Shown in pieces: positions 41,050 to 51,400 of a DNA stretch of 64,000 nucleotides. Origin of the DNA: Atrichornis clamosus (Eukaryota; Chordata; Aves; Passeriformes; Menuridae). The stretch covers positions 1 through 64,000 of the forward strand of contig WBMZ01012189.1 in NCBI GenBank assembly GCA_013400975.1, given 5' to 3'. Made by a program: the position numbers and the translations under genes. The first letter of the stretch is position 1. Every line of letters starts with the position of its first letter. Below the pieces are notes generated by a model that did no database searches, had not been told where the DNA came from, and saw only the letters and a program-made list of their open reading frames with translations.

Positions 41050-41114
41050 CTGATTTCCTTTATATAAGACACAGGATCTTCAGCCACCGGTAGATAGCTC
41101 CCTGGGCACGTGTT
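41050..41114 (-). other. Exon-like segment, unidentified
   Basis: On the minus strand a 65-bp segment is preceded by TTTGATTCCAG (plausible but pyrimidine-poor acceptor) and followed by CAG/GTATGCCTG (acceptable donor). One frame is open through all 21 codons and two left-over bases; it includes the peptide CPGSYLPVAEDP. I do not recognise it. It lies 0.5 kb from a probable LTR. It is a weaker candidate than 19527-19575, and the two do not join in frame directly. Confidence 0.15.
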
Positions 41115-41659
41115 CTGGAATCAAACTTTTGCTTGATTGTTTTGATTTATTTCCTCTTGCCTCAATCAGGTTTCAGGGATTGAGCTGCTTGTACTGCTAC
41201 CCCGGGGGGATTGATTTAATGACACTCTTTGTTCAATCTGTTTAGTGCATCCCAAAGTCAATGTGATACAGTGAGGGCCGGGTGGGGGTTGGGGAGAGGG
41301 GAAAAAGTCAACCATTTCACTAATAGCACACGAGTAGAGACTGTGCAGAAACTTGCTGAACTGTCTGAAAGCTATTTTACACTTCTTCAGCCTCAGACTC
41401 CTGAAAACAGTACCACAGTTTCAGTCTTACTCCTTTGTCATTGCACTTTCTCCTACTGAAATATAAATATACCCATTACTAACCATTTTCATTGTATAGT
41501 CACATTTTTCTAGAACACACAGCTTAAATTGTCTCCTCCTCCCTCTAACTAGAATAAAACACTTCAATTCTTCAGATAATTATTTATTTGATTACAGACT
41601 GGAGTTGGAATATGGGGTTGCAGAGGCCCAGAGAAGCTGATTTTAGTCACGGGGTGGGT

Positions 41660-42433
41660 TGTGGTAGTGCATCCCCATCACCACCTCACTACGAGCTGAG
41701 AAATGCTCTTGAGCTGGTCAGAAACAGTCTGTACTCAGGAGATAATGAGCGTGGTGTCTAATGAGCATCTGGTTTTTAGCAAATAACCTTGGAAGCTTTT
41801 TTACACACTTGTAGCTCCTGGAGAAAGCACAACACAGCACAGCACAAGGGCAGGAAGGAGACCAAGAAGTGGGAATGGACTATAGGGAAGGATTAAGACC
41901 ACCAAAGACCCCTGAAGCCTCTGACTCGTTTCCAGAAAGGCCTGAAAGAGCAGACTGAGCATGAGAACTAATTTGCATAGCAAGTGAGAAACCTGACCAT
42001 AAATAGGTCCAGTAATACCCCCCCTGCCAAGCCTGGGCAGTGCCCCCAGGACCCTGGACATCTCAGCCACACCAACACAGCTGGATCGATGCTGAAAGCA
42101 GGACTGGCATCCCCTCAGCTGGACCAACACTGCAACCAGCACTGGCGACCTCCTTTTCTTCCTCTTTTCTCCTCTTTTTCTCTCTCTTTCTTTTTCTCTC
42201 TCCCCTCTTTAATTCATCTCTTCTTCTTTTCTCTTCCCTTTCACCCCACACCTTCATCCACACTGCCTTGTACTTGTGTAGGAGGTCAGCAACTAAGATA
42301 CCCCCATGCCAAGGGTATAATTTATTAATGAAACTTGGACTACTTGTGGCCCCTCTGATTTTTGTTATTCCTTTTGATCATGAGCATTTCTGAATCTTAG
42401 GTGCTCCCTTCCCTATAAGGGTGGGTTGTCACA
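41660..42433 (+). mobile_element. Probable solo retroviral LTR
   Basis: The 774-bp segment starts TGTGGTAG and ends GTTGTCACA, giving the TG...CA ends of LTRs with a TGTG/CACA inverted match. It is flanked by GGGT on the left and GGGC on the right, a possible decayed 4-bp target duplication. Inside, the order fits an LTR: a TATA-like CATAAATAGG at about 41998, a GC-richer stretch, a long pyrimidine tract (42149-42242), an AATTTATTAATGAAA polyadenylation-like region and a GT/T-rich stretch. No internal retroviral genes adjoin it. The family is not identified and the left end is inferred from the termini only; a pyrimidine-rich unique sequence is the alternative. Confidence 0.5.
42149..42210. 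repeat. 62-base pure pyrimidine run
   Basis: Every base from 42149 to 42210 is C or T, and after a 6-base break (AATTCA) another pyrimidine run continues to 42242. Such runs occur inside some avian LTRs and can form triplex (H-form) DNA. It lies within the probable LTR. Confidence 0.9.
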
Positions 42434-45400
42434 GGGCTTCAGGGACTTCACAGCTGCCAGCAAATGTACAAAATGTGGCAGGATGCTGCAAGGAATGGAG
42501 AAATGGGCTTCTCTGACTTCTCCCACCCCTTGTTTTTTAATTCTAAGTGTATTCTGAAAGGTACCATGAGAACTGTCCCTCTTTTTCACAACATACCAAG
42601 CTGGGGGAGGGAGGGATTAGTGTGGAAAACTAGAAAGAATGGAGAAAAGAATGAGAGAAAACTTTTACTAGTAAGCACCTCCAAACAGCTGGATGTATCC
42701 AGAACATATATCCAGAGCTATAACTATTCTTACTGTATTTCTGAGCCTTTAAAAGCAGGAGCAATAGCTCAGGTCTTAAGCCATTCTTAAGCATTAAGAA
42801 TGTTTGTTTCAGCTTTGTGCCAGAAGCTACTCAGAATTAATAGCACTTTTTGCTCATGGCAATTTCTTTTTATTTATTGTATTACTGTATGAGTAAATTT
42901 GTTCTTAATAATTTTCTCTGCAGGGGACAGGAAGACATTTATTTCCACAAGGAGCATTTTTCTTTCTTGAGGGTCCTAAGAGTTACATTTAAAAAGTTTG
43001 AAAAAAAATGAATATGAAAAGTTTTAAAAGGATATATACGCTCCTCTCACTGTGAAATACCATCTTTTTTTCCTTTCCAAGTACCAACAGAGAATAGGTT
43101 CTTTTAATTCCCAGGCATTTCAAGAACAGCATGAGACTTGCAAAGGCAAGAGAAAACAATACAGAATAAAAAGTACTGATTAACTTGTGGTGGCTCATTG
43201 AGTCAGAATGTGGTTCCCTACTGTGCTGTCTCTAAAAATCTTAAATCATCCTTCCATCCCAGAAGCACAAAGAATAATTTGATCTCTCAAGGTAAGAAAG
43301 TTAATTCTTTTAACCAAAAGTAAAAATTTTTAAAAGTTCTTTATGGGTGGAGGATCTCTATAAATTGCATTTTTAATTATAAAATCTAAGTAGAAAGTCC
43401 AGCAATATATCACTAAACAGCTATATTTTTTTTTAAGACAATCAGACACAACTATATCTTACAAAATAGCCCCACAGGTTTATGCTAAGAAGACACTTTC
43501 TACTTGCTCCTACTTTATAGTTTTACTACTGGCTCCAGTTTTAATTTTTGCCAAAATTAGAAGGTGTTACCATCAGGGTCCTTGAAGCATCACCACAGAA
43601 AAAAAACATTCCCCACCAACTGGGAGCTCTCTTAGGTTTTCCAGTATCTACTGGTTTCTTTCACCAGAAGTTGCTAAAATTTCCATCCATGTCTTGAGTT
43701 ATTACTTCAAAAACTAAGGTACTACTACTTGAATTATTTTATTAACAGTATCATTAATCAGGGATGGGGGGACAGGGATGACACGGGACATGGATGGAAG
43801 AAATATTTAGGGATAGTTCCATTATATTTTTCCCCAGAAGCGTTCCTATGCTTCTTTTTTCTTTTACTGTGTTTCTTGATAGCATGTTATGAATCCCTAC
43901 TTGGAAGCCAATATGAGTGGCCATCTCTCCAAAGCACTCTATTTAATAGTTTTTCTTCCACAACATGTTCCACCCTTTTCCCCCGTTTTAGTCTTTCCTT
44001 ACTACAAAGTTTCTTCTCTTCATTCACTGTGGTTGCCTTCACTCTCTTCCAGGCATTTGAATTTTGAGGAGTTTAATGCCAGCTGCTTCCTGTTGATCTG
44101 GTAGATGGCACATGATCTGTCATTTTTGGACTTCGCCTCTGTCAGCACATCTCCCTGCATTCCCATCAGCTGTTCAAATCCTGTCTTTTTGCTTCCAGCT
44201 GATCCTAAATTATTCAGCTGATGTATACATCCATTCCTAAGGTTTTCTTTACATTCCCTACAGGATGAATAAAGGAGAATGAAGCCAGAAAGAAGTAATA
44301 AAAGTTTCTCTGAGTGTTTCCAGACTTCTCTGCAAGTTAGAAAGATCCTTTCATAGGTTTTTCCCTTTGCAGTGGAGTTACAGGCTTCAACAAACAAACC
44401 CTCCTGTTTCCATGCTGCAGCTCTCCCCCGTGTGTCACACATCATCTCTTAGTGTGTACCTAGTCGTACTTCTCTTAGAAGGTTTGCTCACAAAATAATA
44501 TTTCACAAATAGAGGCCTTGAACTCAGGCACTAAAATAATATAACACTAATTAGCCCAAACGCTGAAGAATGGAAGAAGTTTCTGACATTAGCTGTCATT
44601 AGCTGTATCAGGAGAGAGAAATGGCAAACTTTTGTCTTGGGAATACAACATTAAAGCACAAAAATATTAAATTAAACATTGTTGTGCTTTGGTAAATGTC
44701 AACAGCTACCTCAGTGGGAGAGTGACAGGCAGAGGAATTCAGTATAAAAGAAGAGATTTCAAAAAGAATCATTTTCACTCTTTAAAAGGAACTGTCAACA
44801 CAAGTCACAGAGGATGACAGACAGAAATGAGATTAGGAACTGCCTTTTAAAAAACCTGTCATCCTAGAAAATCAATAGGAAATAATTAACTAATAAATTA
44901 TAGCATCTGCTATCTTGAGATTTAGTGTTCTCATATAACCTTCTTTCCTAATTTCATTACAAACAATAAAGATATTTAACACTTTAGGAAGACACAGAAG
45001 CAGCGTCATTGCCCTGTGCCTCACCCTCTAATATATGAAAAAGTAACTTCCTATGCAAACATATCTCAAAACTAAGGATCATCTCAAAGTAAAAGGCATT
45101 AATAGCATTGTAGGGTTTATGTTTACTGTTATCAGGACTGCCAGTTTGGGTTCTGTTCTGTGTCAGTGTCTGTACAAATACTGTATACATATAAAATAAA
45201 ATATATATATGTATATATAGCAGCAGTAGATACATGAGTTGTGCAATGTACTTTATCCAGTTCAAGCATCTTCTGTACAAGTAGTACTTCATAAAATAAC
45301 CCAGAATGAGAAGCAGAAATTATTTATCTAACTTGTTCCACCTGTTCAAATCAGAACTCACAGCTAATCCCTTTAAGATATTGAAGCCTCAACAGAATAT

Positions 45401-47409
45401 CAGATTTCTGGATCTCATTATCATCTTTCCAGGCTGTAAATCTACAGTGACATCCATAAATCTATAAAAGTTACTGAGCTTGGATCCAATAACCCAAAAC
45501 TACATAATGAATTTCTAGCTTGTCGTTTTACTCTGCATTTACTCAAAGTCTGCTCTGCCTATCTTTCTACCCTAAGTAGCTAAACTGACTTGTGTAATCT
45601 ATTACTGGGTGTCATGAAACAAAGTCTGCTTAGCCAAAAAATATTCTTAAGATATATATACCAATCGTGCCTATAGTTAACCCCTATGTACCACACACAC
45701 CTTTTATGTCATATATTTTTATAAGATAGTGCTGCTCTGATCATGTGCAGGTCAGAAACCAGCACGATGAAAAGAGGGTTTAAGTCCCCGTAAACAGAAA
45801 TATCTTTTCTTCTTCATTAGTTGTCAGTATTTTTGTACACATACTTACCCACCAAAACACAGTAGAGCCAGCTAGAAAAATAAACGAAAAAGGTTCAGTG
45901 TGTGGATGCATCTAAAAGTTGTTCTGGTTTCCAAAAAGCACTTACAGCTTACATGTTGTTTTGAATAATGACTTTTTTTCAAGTTGTGCTTGGGATACCA
46001 AATAATGTAATTGATTATTTTCGTACCACTGAACCAAGACTGTTCTTGCAGTGATACTAAATTAGGTGTTAATTTATCAGATTAGCTGGCAGATCTTTGA
46101 AACATGATGAAGTGAATAATGCTTGAGGTAACATCCAAATGTTAGCTCTCACCCACCATCAGGTAAGAGTTACCAGGAAGAAAGTTCTGCCAACACAAGG
46201 CATTTTGAGAGCACTAATTTGTTCACTTTGTTTAAAATTTTCTAAAAGTTTTGTGTTTTCATTAAGAGCACTGATTTATTGAGGGATTTCTCCTTTCTTC
46301 ATATTAGGAAGTCCCATGATCATTTCCAGTTTGGGATCTGTAGGGAGAGGTGGCAGCAGTAAGTGCAGCACCATCAACATTATCAACCTATGCAGCTGTT
46401 TCCATGTGCCAGCACACAGGAGAGCACATGCCCTTTTTATCCAGTTTAAAGTTAAGCTAGGCTGTATAAGAAAATACATTTTCCTTTTATTTCCTCAGCT
46501 GCAAAGGATGACCTGAGACAAACCAAAAAGGGGCAATCACTAGTGGTAGGCTGTTACACCACAAAATACATATCTCCTACACAGGACCTTGTAAAAGGAA
46601 TGTCACTCTAAATGCAAGAGATTGTCAGCTAAATAGCATTGTAATTGCTAATTTGGCAGACATATGGTTTTAATGAGGCTGGAAGAAAGATCCTTATCTA
46701 CTGGTGTAGCTGAAAACTATGAGCTGAGAAACAATTGCTTAATCTGAAATGAGATTTGTTACATCAATCCATACAAAGCCATTGCTAAAGGGTTTCTACT
46801 TCTTTACCCTCTATTAGTTCTCTTACATCAGCCTTCTTAGTGAGCCCTTATAATAGAAAAATCATAATGTCAGTGTAATTATCAAATGCCAAGGCCTTGG
46901 AAAATGTCCTGCTTCCTCAGATACCACTGATTTTAGTTTTAATTCTTGGATTTCCTTCCTTTTGTCATGAACAGTAACCCATTTGCTGAATGAGACCTCT
47001 TCTTGTCTTTTCAAATTCCAGAAAATTTTTGCTAATTACAGCGTTCACAATGCAGAGAAATGTGTTTGCACTCTCCAGACTAGAAGTTCAGCCTAGAAGA
47101 GGAGGAAACAGGAAAAGAGAAGGGGGGCAGAGGGGTTGTGTGAAAGAAAGAAAAAGATGAAAAATCCTCACAGTGCTGGCTCACAGCGATGGGCCAAGCC
47201 AGCACACCCTAGCAGAAGGCTCTGTGAGAAATACTTCCCCACAGTGTGAATGCTGCACCCTGATGATAAAATAAAGCTCTCAGATCCACGCAAATTCCAA
47301 AAGCTTATGCTGACTCTCTTTGATCCAGACATCTGATAAAATCAGCAGCATCTCTCTTAAATGAAAGTAAACTTTTTGCAAATAATGGAACGATTCTGTT
47401 TCAACAGTT
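42434..47409. other. Unique non-coding sequence, 5 kb
   Basis: It contains the longest open frame of the window, 141 codons at 44020-44445 on the minus strand, which shows no family resemblance and no signal or splice context; I judge it chance. An alternating TA/CA run lies at 45185-45220. Otherwise it is AT-rich unique sequence. Confidence 0.5.
45185..45220. repeat. Short alternating AT/GT tract
   Basis: The tract mixes ATACATATAAAATAAA with ATATATATATGTATATATA. It is an imperfect dinucleotide microsatellite. Confidence 0.75.
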
Positions 47410-48444
47410 TATCTACTCGGCAGATGAAGAATTGGCTGGATGGTCACACTCAAGGCGTTGTAGTCAACTGCTCCATGTCCAAGTGGAGATCAGTTAAAAG
47501 TGGTATTCCTCAGGGAATGATTTTGGAACTGTCACTGTTTAACATCTTTGTTATCAGTGTGGACAGTGGGATGGAGGGCACCCTCAGCAAGTTGCCAACA
47601 CCGAGCTGTGTGCTGCAGTCACTGCAGGGAAGGGATGCCATCCACAGGGACACTGACAGGCTGGAGAGACTCCTGTGAACCTCGTGAAGGTCAACGAGGC
47701 CAAGTGCAAGGTCCTGCACCTGGGTGGGGGCAATCCCCAGCACAAACACAGGCTGGGCTGTGAATGGATTGAGAGCAGCCCTGAGGAAAAGGACTTGGGA
47801 GTGTTGGTTGGCANGGTTGGCAAGCAACGGGACCCAGCCATGTGCACTTGCAGCCCCGAAAGCCAAACGTATCCTGGGCTGCATCCAAAGCAGTGTGGCC
47901 AGCAGGCTGAGGGAGGGGATTCTGCCCCTCTGCTATGGTGAGACCTGGAACTCTGTGTTCAACTCCGGGGTCCCCAGCGTAAAAAGAATGTGAACCTGTT
48001 GGAGTGAGCCCACAATCAGGGAGCTGGAGCACCTTTCCTATGGAGCACAGCTGAGAAAAATGGGCTTGTCCAGCCTGGGCAAGAGAGAGCTCCTGGGAAG
48101 TCTCATTGTGGCCCTCCAGTACCTAAAGGGGGCCTAAAAAACAGCTGGAGAGGGGCATTTTACAAGGACAGTGATGGGACAAGCAGGAATGATTTTAAAC
48201 TGCAAAAGGTAGATTTAGACTTGGTATTAGGAAGAAATTCTTTACTGTGAAGGTGAGAAGATATTGGAACATATGGCCCAAAGCAGCTGTGGCTGCCCCA
48301 TCCCTGGAAGCGTTAAAGGCCAGGTTGAACAGGGCCCTAAGTAACCTGTTTTAGCAAAAGGTGTCCCTGCCCATGGCAGAGGGATTTGGAACTAGATGAT
48401 CTTTAATGTCACTTCTAAACCAGGTCTCTTTATGATTCCATGAA
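47410..48444 (+). mobile_element. CR1 LINE, 5'-truncated, dead ORF2 3' end
   Basis: About 1 kb of a CR1 retrotransposon: the end of ORF2 (reverse transcriptase and the following C-terminal region) plus the 3' tail. The reverse-transcriptase stretch encodes NWLDGHTQGVVVNC and then the SGIPQG motif at 47499-47516 followed by LFNIFV. The catalytic FADD region should lie around 47588-47604, but small deletions there shift the frame and remove it. A second frame from about 47675 encodes [13 protein letters not shown], then [15 protein letters not shown]. Later stretches match the family (GGCCCTCCAGTACCTAAAGG, then AGGAAGAAATTCTTTACTGT) but contain stops. The tail GGAACTAGATGATCTTTAAT and TATGATTCCATGA ends near 48444. 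The element cannot encode a working enzyme. An N at 47814 lies inside it. Confidence 0.95.
47806..47822. repeat. 8-bp duplication around a single N
   Basis: GGTTGGCA ends at 47813, N is 47814, and GGTTGGCA starts again at 47815. As at 769, the repeat abuts the N exactly on both sides, which fits an unmerged contig overlap. It sits in the CR1 copy, where repeats often break assemblies. Confidence 0.9.
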
Positions 48445-51400
48445 AGGCAACCTGAACCATTCCGTGTTGCCCTTGAATATTACGGTCAGAGAAGTGTTAC
48501 CCCTTTTTACAGTATATTGGATCATAAAATTTTAAAAAATGAAATGTTCTTGTGAATAAAAACATCTTAAAAGGCTGGTGTCAATGGTCTTTAGGTTGTC
48601 TCCTGATTCTTACAAAATCTTATGAGAAAATGGGAAAATTATTGAATTATTCAGTGGCTATGTTTCAAGGATGTTCAGATCTGAAAGTCAGTTAAAGTAT
48701 CCCAGGTGATCATTTTCATTATAGGCCATGAAGAGGCTTTTTTCATTGATATCCCTAACCCACATAAAAAACACTCATAGAAAGATAAAGTTACAGGGCA
48801 AAAGTTCCTCCTACCTGTTTTGACAGGACTAGAGTGCCAGGGCAATTTTTAAAACTCCAGGACAGTAGAAGATGTGTACAACCAAAAAATACAGCCAAAT
48901 AAAAAAAGATCAGCAACAGGGCTTTGCACTCTGATGAGGCTCAGACAAGTCCATTTCTATATATTGCTCTGGGTGTTAGGAAAGAGGCACCAAAAGTTGG
49001 TTCCAGGCAATACCAAGCAATAAAGTCAACCTAAAGAGAATAAAAAACCAATTATACACCTCCTGCTGTCACCTCACACATGTGAAAACACCTGCCCTAA
49101 CCCTCCAGCTCCGTCTGAGCTCAGAGAGCTTTTCACAAGTAGCACAAGTGTGTCATCCTTTCTGGTGGTGACAAATTGGTGTTTATCCAACTATTATTGT
49201 CTATTTAGTTTCCTAAGTGCAGCATTTTGCAGCAATCTTTTCAGAATTTCATCTTAATTTCGAGTCATTTCACCAATTTATTATGTTCATTTTGAGATAT
49301 AAGTTAAGAAGTTTGTAAAAATAACATTATGTTACACCTAGGACAGACCTCTGATTTCAGGTATGCGATTTTATGAGAATAACCAACATAGTATTAGCTA
49401 GGATAGTTTGAATAATCAGAATTCAGTAGTTGGAATGATTCAATAAATGGTTTTAAAGAGAGAAGAACAATAATTCCATAGTAAGAATAATTAGAAGATT
49501 AAAGTAACTTTTATTTTCAGTATGTGCAGCTGTGTATGGCCAGGTCCAGGAATGTGCATTATTTGAAGCTCTTGCTGTGATTGAGATAAACAAGAACTCC
49601 AAACTGGAAAAGCAGCTGATTCCTGAATGAGACATGGTTTGAGATACCTCTGAAGGACCCTGAGGCAAACTGGGATTCTGCTGGAGTCGAGTGGTGTTCT
49701 GGCAGCCAGGAGCATCACAGTTTATCTCCCCATATTCAGCAACACAAATTACAGAAGACGATGAGACAAACATCATCCATTATTTTCACTGATGGCAGAT
49801 TAGAGAAGATGCTACACTTTTACCCAAACCACCTTTCTCTTGCCTGTGCTATTAATAACAATGAGAATGAGAAATATGCCAGCAAAAAGAGAGCAGAGGA
49901 AAATAAAAACAAACTTTTATTTTACCTGTAAAATATCTGAGACTATTTTTATTTTTCATGGGTTATACCAGATGTCTGCATGGGCTCTTCTGGTTATCTC
50001 TGGGTTAAATATTACAATAGTTTGGCACAAGACTCATTGATAAATGCTGTCTGTAGTCTCCTTGTGTACATCCTACACAGAGTATGAGGAATCATACCTC
50101 TTTTTTCCTACAATTCTACATAAACTCAAAGTATAAGAGCAGCTTTACCTTGGAAAATAATAATCAAATAAAAAGTCTCAACTTTAAGATACAGACCCCA
50201 AAACCTGGCTTATTAACAAGATTCCAAAACACTTGGATTGACAAGAACCTGCAAGCTCAGCTTATTAGGAGCCCCTTGAACACTTGCAGGTGGCATCCCA
50301 ACATGACAAATGGAGGGAGAGCATCGTTCAAGCACACGCAGCTCAACCACAAGGCAACAACAATAAGCAAATGCCATTTTCCTCTGTTTCAGCAGCAGTT
50401 TTCCAGCAACATGAGCTGGGAGAGGAGCTAGAGTTAGAAAAAGAAATATTAAAAAAAAAAAAAATCACATTCTTTTTGGTTTTCATATGGGGCCCTGGGC
50501 TGTGATTTTCCCATAGATGGTGGGACCTCACCGCAAAGAACAGCACTGAAGAGAAAAAAACTTAAAAACCAAACAATAAAAAAACCAAACAATAAAAACA
50601 ACAATAAAAACAAAACAGAAAGGTAAGAGAAAAAAAAAATTACAGTACTCTTTTCAGATATATTTAAAATTGATACCTCTAGCCATATTTAGAAAAAATA
50701 AATAGAATGGCACTAAGCCTGGGGAAAAGAACACATTCCTATATTAAAAAGTAAATTAATGACACTACAGCACCGCAGGTGTTGTTATATCTCTTAGAAA
50801 ATACTTTAAATGTCCTGTGTATTTCTGCTGTTACAAATTCACGTTATTTGTAATGTTCTATGGATTTTAATTGCATAGCTGTAGCTCAGTGCTTTTCTTG
50901 GATTTAACATAATAAGTTTCCTGTATCTTTCTTTAAGTGTGACACAAGCCTAAAGAACCCTTGCTTTGGGTTCCTTTACCACGTGCAAGCATAACACAGT
51001 AACTACAACATCATTTTTGGAAAACATTTTGATACTCCTCCTAACTTCTGTACAGCAGCAATCTTGTCCAGGAATTGGATACTCCTGCTGAGGGAAATGG
51101 CAGCATAACTCATCTCTCAACGAGACAATCACAGTGCCTGACATCTTGGGGGTCGTTTAGCCCCACATGTTATACATTTTTCTCCCTTGCCAGAGAGCTG
51201 TCCCAAAGACAAGAGGGTGGGCACAAAAGCTGGAGGGAGGTGTCAGCTGTAATGACATATGTGAGTCCATAGGTTGTAGGAAAGATCTACTCAATTTTTG
51301 TGAAGGTCCATGGGTGACTTTACCACAGCCTCCTTCAGCACAGTCTGAAGGAAGCAGGGGATGCATTCCACAAGCAGAGTTGACTCTGTCATTTCACTGT

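Larger units (their letters stand above)
29934..41659. other. Unique non-coding sequence, 11.7 kb
   Basis: No recognised gene. The longest open frame is 122 codons (31934-32302, minus) and has no family resemblance. A slightly GC-richer patch lies at 36420-36990. An A18 run lies at 36183-36200, a short CA run near 32879-32890, and a 21-bp direct repeat at 38268-38325. A G-rich tract occurs at 40640-40690. One exon-like minus-strand segment is at 41050-41114. Confidence 0.5.

Noticed and set aside
44020..44445. 141-codon open frame on the minus strand, the longest of the window
   Set aside because: No recognisable domain, no signal or splice context, and a length near the chance maximum for 64 kb of AT-rich DNA.
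49453..49776. 107-codon minus-strand frame containing YGEINCDAPGC, vaguely like a P4-ATPase segment
   Set aside because: The resemblance covers only a few residues, the neighbouring residues do not fit that family, and no clean exon borders are present.
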